From Methanosarcinaceae archaeon (GTDB taxonomy: Archaea > Halobacteriota > Methanosarcinia > Methanosarcinales > Methanosarcinaceae), in the NCBI GenBank assembly GCA_020793555.1, contig DQIO01000320.1, positions 1 to 22,325 of the forward strand: a stretch of 22,325 nt of DNA, written 5' to 3'. Below are positions 16,820 through 22,325 of the stretch, piece after piece. Numbering within the stretch: the first letter of the stretch is position 1; each line of letters begins with the position of its first letter. A model generated the notes under the pieces. It did no database searches. It saw nothing but the letters and a program-made list of their open reading frames with translations, and had not been told where the DNA came from. A program made the position numbers and the translations under genes.

Positions 16820-17410
16820 ATGAAACAGCGAAAACTTGAGATCTTACTCGAAAAAGTTGAGGGTTTTGATTCACCAAATGTCAGGCTTGAGCAGTATGCA
16901 ACCCCTGCAATACTTGCTGCGGAGATGTTGCATTTTGCATACATGAATGGAGATCTTGCGGATACTGTGTATGACCTTGGATGCGGTACCGGAATACTTG
17001 CGATCGGTGCAAAATTGCTTGGTGCGGAAAAGGTGGTTGGTTTTGATTCGGATGAAAAGGCGCTGGAGATTGCAAGGGATAATGCAAAAAAGATGAAGGT
17101 TGATGTTGAATTTGAATGCTGCGACATATCGGACATCAAAGGAAATGCGCATGCTGTGGTCATGAATCCGCCTTTTGGGGCACAAGCGAAGGGGAGTGAT
17201 AGACCGTTTATTTTAACTGCATTGAGAACAAGTGAGGTCACATATTCCATTCATAATTGTGGAAGTCATGATTTTATCCAAAAGTTCATTAGTCCTGCCA
17301 TCATTACAGAGTGGTATAAAACTTCATTCTTAATGAAACGAACATTTAAATTCCATAAAAAAGATGTGGAACAGATTGAAGTGGAAATATACCAGATTAT
17401 GCGACAATAG
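16820..17410 (+). CDS. METTL5-like archaeal RNA N6-adenine methyltransferase
   Basis: This is a 196-residue SAM-dependent methyltransferase. It has motif [16 protein letters not shown] (about 50-64), an acidic SAM-ribose contact in VGFDSD (73-78), and the catalytic NPPF tetrad (116-119), which marks N6-adenine or related amino-group methylation. The N-terminal EQYATP (24-29) is a hallmark of METTL5-type enzymes, which modify small-subunit rRNA in eukaryotes; the archaeal target is inferred to be rRNA or tRNA. The C-terminus is basic and Lys-rich ([10 protein letters not shown]), fitting RNA binding. It sits 9 nt after dph2 and before csl4, in a typical archaeal translation/exosome neighbourhood. 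Confidence 0.9.
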   Translation: MKQRKLEILLEKVEGFDSPNVRLEQYATPAILAAEMLHFAYMNGDLADTVYDLGCGTGILAIGAKLLGAEKVVGFDSDEKALEIARDNAKKMKVDVEFECCDISDIKGNAHAVVMNPPFGAQAKGSDRPFILTALRTSEVTYSIHNCGSHDFIQKFISPAIITEWYKTSFLMKRTFKFHKKDVEQIEVEIYQIMRQ

Positions 17411-17471
17411 GACAATGGTCCAATGCTGAATGAATTCATAATTGTTTCATAATTGTGACTTACCAACTAAC

Positions 17472-17480
17472 ACTATAATC
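17472..17480 (+). promoter_or_regulatory. TATA-like box before csl4
   Basis: The sequence actataatc is centred about 27 nt before position 17503. That would place the transcript start at or next to the TTG at 17503, so either a leaderless TTG start or a short leader to 17521 is possible. Confidence 0.4.
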
Positions 17481-17502
17481 TAACTTAACTTTACATTTAA
17501 CG

Positions 17503-18327
17503 TTGATAAGAGGGATTATCATTAGAATAAGAAAGAAAACTTCAAGAAGGAAGATAAAAAGCGCCGAAGAAGTTGAAGATTTGGAAGAAGGCGAAGCAGA
17601 ACTTGTAGAGATGCCAAAGAGTGATGATACAACAGAGGTTGTGGCAGAGGTAAAAGAGACTGATTCCAAAAAGCCAGGGAAATATAAAAATGAGAAGCCA
17701 GGGAATGTTGATACGATGAAAGCTGAACAAAGTTTAAAGAATGATGAGGAACCGGATGCTATTGAAGACACGGTGTTCGTGTTACCGGGTGCTCTTATCG
17801 GTACAAATGAGGAGTTTACAGCAGGTTCGGAAACATTCGTCCGTGGTGGAGATATATTCTCACTTGTTACAGGTACTGTGAGGGTTGACAATAAAAGACG
17901 GATAATTTCTGTTGTTCCAATTATTACCACCCCTCCTGTGATCAAAGAAGGCGATATTGTTGTAGGTGAGATTTTCAATGTTCGTGATTCTATGGTTCTC
18001 TTGAGGATAGGGGGAATCAAAGGAGCAGGTGAGAGGGCGTTCCAGGCACCCGTTGCAGCAATACACGTGTCCAATGTAAAAAACGCGTATGTGAAAGATA
18101 TATCGAAGGAATTTGGAATATTTGACATTATCAAGGCGAAGGTCATAAATCTCGAAAACACGCGACTTTCAACATCGGATGACGAATTGGGTGTCATGAG
18201 ATCATTATGTCCGGTCTGCCGTACACCTATGGTCAAGGATGCCGGTAAGGATAAACTTAAGTGCCCATCATGTGGCAATATCCAGAGCCGAAAAATAGCA
18301 TCAGGTTTCGGAACAGGAATTATCTGA
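17503..18327 (+). CDS. csl4: Exosome RNA-binding subunit Csl4 with an N-terminal extension
   Basis: Csl4 caps the archaeal exosome and feeds RNA to the Rrp41/Rrp42 ring. The core starts near residue 89 (TVFVLPGALIGTNEEF), runs through an S1 RNA-binding domain (about 144-225, GDIVVGEIF) and ends in a zinc ribbon with Cys236, Cys239, Cys254 and Cys257. Family members are usually about 180-200 residues; this one has 274 because of a charged, low-complexity extension of about 85 residues rich in Glu and Lys. The start is uncertain: TTG at 17503 would suit a leaderless message, while AAGAGGGAT at 17509-17516 is a ribosome-binding-like site just before ATC/ATT at 17518-17523. An internal ATG at 17716 would give a near-normal length. 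Confidence 0.92.
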   Translation: MIRGIIIRIRKKTSRRKIKSAEEVEDLEEGEAELVEMPKSDDTTEVVAEVKETDSKKPGKYKNEKPGNVDTMKAEQSLKNDEEPDAIEDTVFVLPGALIGTNEEFTAGSETFVRGGDIFSLVTGTVRVDNKRRIISVVPIITTPPVIKEGDIVVGEIFNVRDSMVLLRIGGIKGAGERAFQAPVAAIHVSNVKNAYVKDISKEFGIFDIIKAKVINLENTRLSTSDDELGVMRSLCPVCRTPMVKDAGKDKLKCPSCGNIQSRKIASGFGTGII

Positions 18328-18345
18328 TTGTAATATATGATTTAT

Positions 18346-18353
18346 AAGGTGAT
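18346..18353 (+). promoter_or_regulatory. Strong ribosome-binding site of rpo11
   Basis: AAGGTGAT lies 5 nt before the ATG at 18359 and is a near-perfect archaeal Shine-Dalgarno sequence. It fixes the start of rpo11. Confidence 0.8.
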
Positions 18354-18358
18354 TTTTT

Positions 18359-18637
18359 ATGGAACTAAATATTGTTGATAAATCGGATAACGATATGCAT
18401 CTTGAGATAAAAGGGGAGAGCCATACCCTTCTCAATATGTTAAAATCAGTACTTCTTGCTGATGAGCGAGTGCATACTGCATCGTATGATATGAAACATG
18501 TGACAATAAGTGATCCCATATTGTATGTGATGACAGATGGCGTTGATCCTATTGTTGTTGTTAAGGATGCTCTGTCTACACTTATTGCAGATTGTGATGA
18601 GTTCATTTCAGTTTTTAGCAAGGCTGTGGACGTATAA
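18359..18637 (+). CDS. rpo11: DNA-directed RNA polymerase subunit Rpo11 (L)
   Basis: This small subunit pairs with Rpo3 (D) to form the assembly platform of archaeal RNA polymerase, like eukaryotic Rpb11 and the bacterial alpha N-domain. The 92-residue length is normal. Characteristic segments are LEIKGESHTLLNMLKSVLL (the conserved alpha-motif helix), VHTASYDMKHVTISDPILYV and the long C-terminal helix VVKDALSTLIADCDEFIS. It follows csl4 by 31 nt, a frequent archaeal pairing, and is the last gene before a strong terminator. Confidence 0.96.
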   Translation: MELNIVDKSDNDMHLEIKGESHTLLNMLKSVLLADERVHTASYDMKHVTISDPILYVMTDGVDPIVVVKDALSTLIADCDEFISVFSKAVDV

Positions 18638-18646
18638 TGCACATAT

Positions 18647-18684
18647 ACGCCTAGTGATCTAGGCGTTATTCTTTTTTGTTTTAT
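18647..18684 (+). terminator. Hairpin and T-rich tract ending the csl4-rpo11 transcript
   Basis: A perfect 8-bp stem acgcctag/ctaggcgt (18647-18654 and 18659-18666) has a TGAT loop. T-rich sequence follows at 18671-18684. Confidence 0.85.
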
Positions 18685-18735
18685 TTTAAATAGGGTTAAC
18701 TCCTATATCTTTAAAGAGATGATATGGTTTTAAAT

Positions 18736-18771
18736 TTAGACTTAAACTTAGACTAAAACTTAAACTTAAAC
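18736..18771 (+). repeat. Six tandem TTARAC-type hexamers
   Basis: The units read TTAGAC, TTAAAC, TTAGAC, TAAAAC, TTAAAC and TTAAAC without a break, and another TTAGAC occurs at 18789. They lie between a TATA-like region near 18684-18705 and the ATG at 18809, in the leader or proximal promoter of the HprK-like gene. Confidence 0.75.
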
Positions 18772-18808
18772 TCAGCTTGGAATTGAACTTAGACCGGAGT
18801 GGAACGAT

Positions 18809-19753
18809 ATGGCATATACTATAGATATAATTTCAGCATCAAAAGCGGATGAACATTGGGATGAACTTAAAAAAATGCACAGATTGTTGCTTGAACGTAA
18901 AGTAGACATTAATGGGTGTTGCATTAAACTTATTACAGACCAGCCCGGGACTATGGGTACGTTTGATGAGAACTTTTATCATTTTGGGGAGAGAATCCGT
19001 TCGCATGGCAGAATATTGGTTTTTGACAATATTGAGATCAATGGCTTTAAGGTGGAGTATGAGCCATTCTCACGAACAGTGTTTATCTGGAATTGTGATT
19101 ACTACGGTTATGTGAAATCCTTAGCTCTTGCTGTGGCAGGGGATATATTAGAAGATGTGCACAGGTTCTATTCACTTCATGGCGCATGTCTTGAGTACAA
19201 TGGAAGCGGTGTTGCGATTGTTGCACCGAGTGGGACTGGGAAGACTACGCTTGGATATGGGTTGATGCGCCGGCCACATACCACACTTGTGAGCGATGAC
19301 TGGTTTTTCGCACGGTTCCAACATGGTGAGGCGGTGTGTATGGCATCTGAGAAGAATGTGTATATCAGGGAAGGTATTGAGGACGATTTTGAGGAATTCA
19401 AGCCGATCATGGAGCAGACTGTTCTGGACTCAAAACAAAGAGCAGTCATAAACCTGCGTAATGTGATCGGTGCTGCGAAGATGCATGATAAGACTACGCT
19501 TGAGACGTTCTTTACACTTAAAAGAGACACTTCCGAAACACAACTTGTGCAAAGTATGGATGGAGATGAAATGATCGATTATCTTTTGGATAATAATTTT
19601 TGTAACCCGCACCTTCTTGTCAATGATGAGAGAAAGCTGGACATTAGGATTAAGTTCTTTGAGAAATTGTTCAAAAAGGTGAATCCATATATTGTGAACA
19701 CCACTTCTACACCCCAAAAGACAATTGATGCTATGATGGATGTTATAGATTAA
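18809..19753 (+). CDS. HprK-like P-loop protein (HPr kinase/phosphorylase C-terminal fold)
   Basis: The 314-residue product has a C-terminal domain like HPr kinase: a His-Gly before the P-loop strand (LHGACLEYNGSGVAIVAPSG), a Walker A loop APSGTGKTT (139-147) and an acidic VSDDWFF (161-167) at the Walker B-like position. True HPr is absent from methanogens, so the substrate is not HPr; proteins with this fold also act as small-molecule or peptide kinases. The ATG at 18809 is supported by GGAGTG at 18796-18801, 7 nt upstream. The N-terminal 110 residues match nothing I recognise. It has its own promoter region and is followed 138 nt later by SepCysS on the same strand. A role in O-phosphoserine or cysteine metabolism is conceivable but only inferred from position. 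Confidence 0.75.
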   Translation: MAYTIDIISASKADEHWDELKKMHRLLLERKVDINGCCIKLITDQPGTMGTFDENFYHFGERIRSHGRILVFDNIEINGFKVEYEPFSRTVFIWNCDYYGYVKSLALAVAGDILEDVHRFYSLHGACLEYNGSGVAIVAPSGTGKTTLGYGLMRRPHTTLVSDDWFFARFQHGEAVCMASEKNVYIREGIEDDFEEFKPIMEQTVLDSKQRAVINLRNVIGAAKMHDKTTLETFFTLKRDTSETQLVQSMDGDEMIDYLLDNNFCNPHLLVNDERKLDIRIKFFEKLFKKVNPYIVNTTSTPQKTIDAMMDVID

Positions 19754-19802
19754 AGGATTGTGCATTTGTTTGTCCTGATACTTTAATGTTCAAATGATGG
19801 CT

Positions 19803-19859
19803 GTTAATATTAACAAATGCATATAAATTTAATATATATATACACTTAATGTATATGCA
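19803..19859 (+). promoter_or_regulatory. Promoter of pscS with palindromes around the TATA box
   Basis: A perfect 12-bp palindrome GTTAATATTAAC lies at 19803-19814. An inverted repeat TGCATATA (19818-19825) / TATATGCA (19852-19859) then brackets the TATA tract aatatatatata at 19830-19841. This arrangement would let a dimeric regulator block TBP binding. A GAGG ribosome-binding site near 19880 precedes the ATG at 19892. Confidence 0.6.
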
Positions 19860-19882
19860 CGTATCAAATGTACGATGCATGA

Positions 19883-21046
<1,164 letters not shown>

Positions 21047-21053
21047 GTTTAAG

Positions 21054-21087
21054 CGAGTGCCTGCGGCACTCGTGATATGTTTTTTTT
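21054..21087 (+). terminator. Strong intrinsic-type terminator after pscS
   Basis: A perfect 8-bp GC-rich stem cgagtgcc/ggcactcg (21054-21061 and 21065-21072) with a TGC loop is followed by an eight-T run at 21080-21087. It begins 7 nt after the pscS stop. Confidence 0.9.
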
Positions 21088-21103
21088 AATTTGAGTTATA
21101 TTT

Positions 21104-21399
21104 TCACTTGTCCGAACCGGCAAGACCCCTGAGTTTTTCTATCCAATTTTCTGTTTTAGCAAGCCTTTCATAAAATCGATTTGCTATTATTATCTGCGAA
21201 TCAACAAGAGGTCCAACTTGCTTGATCCAGACTGAACGTGGATGTGTCTTTACAAAATTCGCTCACCGCTTGACTTGTTCTGTGTGCAATTGCAACGAAT
21301 CCCGAGATAATTATGTATTTTGCATGTTTTTCCACCACGGTCACAAAATCCCCTGTGAACACCATAGAGAATTGTACGATCTTCAATCTCTTTTTTCAT
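21104..21399 (-). pseudogene. Broken nucleotidyltransferase-like gene
   Basis: A start region survives: AGGAGA then ATG at 21399, reading MKKEIEDRTILYG. The protein-like sequence then moves to another frame (FVTVVEKHAKYIIISGFVAIAH), which resembles the conserved N-terminal strand of archaeal AbiEii/MNT-like nucleotidyltransferases, where GRSRxTEDxD would normally follow. That catalytic part is missing. A third stretch in yet another frame (VWIKQVGPLVDSQ, IIIANRFYERLAKTENWIEK) runs to a TGA at 21106. At least two frame changes and a deletion are needed, so the gene is not functional as read. The family assignment rests on a short match. Confidence 0.5.
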
Positions 21400-21475
21400 T
21401 TGTTCTCCTGCAAATATTATACTTCTGTTAGTTTAAAATGATTTTACATGAGTTTTTTGTCCCAAAACCACAAAA

Positions 21476-21483
21476 GATATAAT
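21476..21483 (+). promoter_or_regulatory. TATA box of the tRNA-Gly gene
   Basis: gatataat lies about 40 nt before the mature 5' end of the tRNA. That predicts a transcript starting near 21506 and a short 5' leader removed by RNase P. Confidence 0.5.
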
Positions 21484-21517
21484 CTTAAGATTCCATCAAT
21501 TAATTAATAAGCAATGT

Positions 21518-21588
21518 GCGACTGTGGTTTAGTGGTATGACATTGGCTTCCCAAGCCAATAACTCGGGTTCGAATCCCGGCAGCCGCA
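21518..21588 (+). tRNA. tRNA-Gly (anticodon CCC)
   Basis: A complete cloverleaf of 71 nt can be folded. The acceptor arm is GCGACTG with CAGCCGC plus discriminator A, and there is a D arm with AGTGGTA. The anticodon stem TTGGC/GCCAA encloses TTCCCAA, with the anticodon CCC at 21550-21552, and the T arm contains GGGTTCGAATCCC. CCA is not encoded. This tRNA would read GGG codons. Position 4 is A opposite C69, an acceptor-stem mismatch. There is no intron. Confidence 0.95.
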
Positions 21589-21666
21589 TTTTGTAATTGG
21601 GTAATAGGTGTCCTAGTGTCGAGTCAACCATATAATGTAGCGGGATGGAAGAGGTTAAGACAGATA

Positions 21667-21704
21667 CAAAAAACGACGCGACCACACGCGCGAGAGCGCG
21701 GCAC
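21667..21704 (-). terminator. GC-rich hairpin with T run; dispersed repeat copy B
   Basis: The stem cgcgc-gaga-gcgcg lies at 21687-21700. Read on the minus strand, it is followed by a T6 run at about 21667-21672. Its minus-strand sequence matches the hairpin at 1356-1385 at 24 of 30 positions. Confidence 0.5.
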
Positions 21705-21814
21705 GTTCCTACGCCATGAACGCAAAATACAAAACCGTTTTTAAGCGGCGTCATATTTGCAGATATGAGAATTGCATTGTTGGATTTGGGGTTATGGGTT
21801 TGGCAGCAGTGGAA

Positions 21815-21832
21815 TCCGCCGCCTGCGGCGGA
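21815..21832. repeat. Perfect GC-rich hairpin
   Basis: tccgccg and cggcgga pair around a CCTG loop. There is no immediate T run, so it looks more like a REP-type palindrome than a terminator. Confidence 0.6.
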
Positions 21833-22126
21833 AACTGATGTTCCGTTTTATTTAGTTTAGGTCAATTGCCGTGCCTTTCTTTTTAGCATCGGCACCCACA
21901 TGTACGCAGCATGTACACACAATTTTCTCGCGGGTGTTCTTAAGTCTGTGCGCTGACGCGCTGTGTAGAAAACTATCGGTTGTTTTGGAGGTTAGAAAAT
22001 CATGTTAGATAATCTGTGCCCTCCATAATCGACACTTGGAAGTTGACGCGACACTAAAGAAATCATGCTTGAAAATATGATCCTTAATAGTCACCATCAG
22101 CACGAAGGTCTAAAAACCCACTTGAA

Positions 22127-22325
22127 CTACTTCAATATGTGAGTCTTTTCCTCACATGGATGCTTTCCTGTCGTGCAAAATTGTTCAAAATATTTGAGCC
22201 ACTGAGGATATTCTGGCGCGGATTTTACAAAATTAACCAGATTTTTAATCTGTTTTGTCGTAGTTTCATCCAGTTCATGCTCCATTGTGCATGCATCCCT
22301 CTCAGCAATTTTTTCAGGCACTTTT
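22127..22325 (-). CDS. Small hypothetical protein, probably partial
   Basis: The frame is open to the right edge of the window; a GTG at 22321 could be a start, but no ribosome-binding site is visible, so the gene may begin outside. The 64 visible residues are charged and helical-looking at first (ETTTKQIKNLVNFVKSAPEY), then contain WLKYFEQFCTTGKHPCEEKT, with two cysteines that might bind metal. I do not recognise the family. It ends about 70 nt from the inverted-repeat segment. Confidence 0.4.
   Translation of the reverse strand, partial: KVPEKIAERDACTMEHELDETTTKQIKNLVNFVKSAPEYPQWLKYFEQFCTTGKHPCEEKTHILK

Larger units (their letters stand above)
21614..22056. mobile_element. 443-bp segment bounded by 15-bp inverted repeats; MITE-like or IS remnant
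   Basis: TAGTGTCGAGTCAAC at 21614-21628 and GTTGACGCGACACTA at 22042-22056 are inverted copies matching at 14 of 15 positions. Between them are no transposase and no convincing gene. The segment holds a hairpin/T-run repeat (21672-21704), a perfect tccgccg-cctg-cggcgga hairpin at 21815-21832, and a direct repeat catgtac near 21900-21916. No target-site duplication is evident next to the repeats. It starts 26 nt after the tRNA-Gly gene. It may be a non-autonomous element mobilised by a transposase elsewhere, or the collapsed ends of an IS. Confidence 0.5.

Noticed and set aside
18736..18771. CRISPR array
   Set aside because: The hexamers have no spacers, and no repeat-spacer pattern or cas gene occurs in the window.
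21986..22030. Tiny open frame MLDNLCPP after a GGAGG site
   Set aside because: Eight codons only, inside the inverted-repeat segment; GGAGG also pairs with CCTCC just downstream, so the match is probably structural or chance.

Overview
This window is archaeal, most probably from a mesophilic methanogen of the Methanosarcinales type (inference). It carries an archaeal information-processing set: FEN-1 nuclease with a PCNA-binding tail, pelota, RqcH, diphthamide enzyme Dph2, exosome subunit Csl4 and RNA polymerase subunit Rpo11. It also has Sep-tRNA:Cys-tRNA synthase, an enzyme largely confined to methanogens and Archaeoglobales. Promoters look archaeal (TATA boxes about 25-30 nt from the expected 5' end). 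Ribosome-binding sites resemble GGTGA or GGAG, and several genes look leaderless.

Layout from the left. A tetratricopeptide-repeat protein, open at the window edge, is built from near-identical 120-bp units. Next is a hairpin/T-run repeat, then purL on the minus strand. A short gene with no ordinary start codon precedes fen. A roughly 440-bp structured spacer leads into a 760-residue protein of unknown function with a transthyretin-like domain, which ends in a terminator hairpin overlapping its stop codon.

An AT-rich, tightly packed three-gene minus-strand operon lies between 8543 and 11733: a DUF262 protein, a DUF3696-type ATPase and an unrecognised third protein. It looks like an accessory, probably anti-phage, module inserted between ordinary genes, and it is the best candidate in the window for an undescribed system.

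From 12054 the window returns to core archaeal genes on the plus strand. rqcH and pelota are both ribosome-rescue factors. They are followed by hpt, dph2, a METTL5-like RNA methyltransferase, csl4 and rpo11, a dense translation, RNA-processing and transcription cluster closed by a clear terminator at 18647-18684. Two separately promoted genes follow: an HprK-like P-loop protein and pscS (SepCysS), which ends in another strong terminator.

The right end is a decayed zone. It holds a broken nucleotidyltransferase-like gene, a tRNA-Gly(CCC) with an acceptor-stem mismatch, a 443-bp segment bounded by 15-bp inverted repeats that contains no transposase, and a partial small minus-strand gene.
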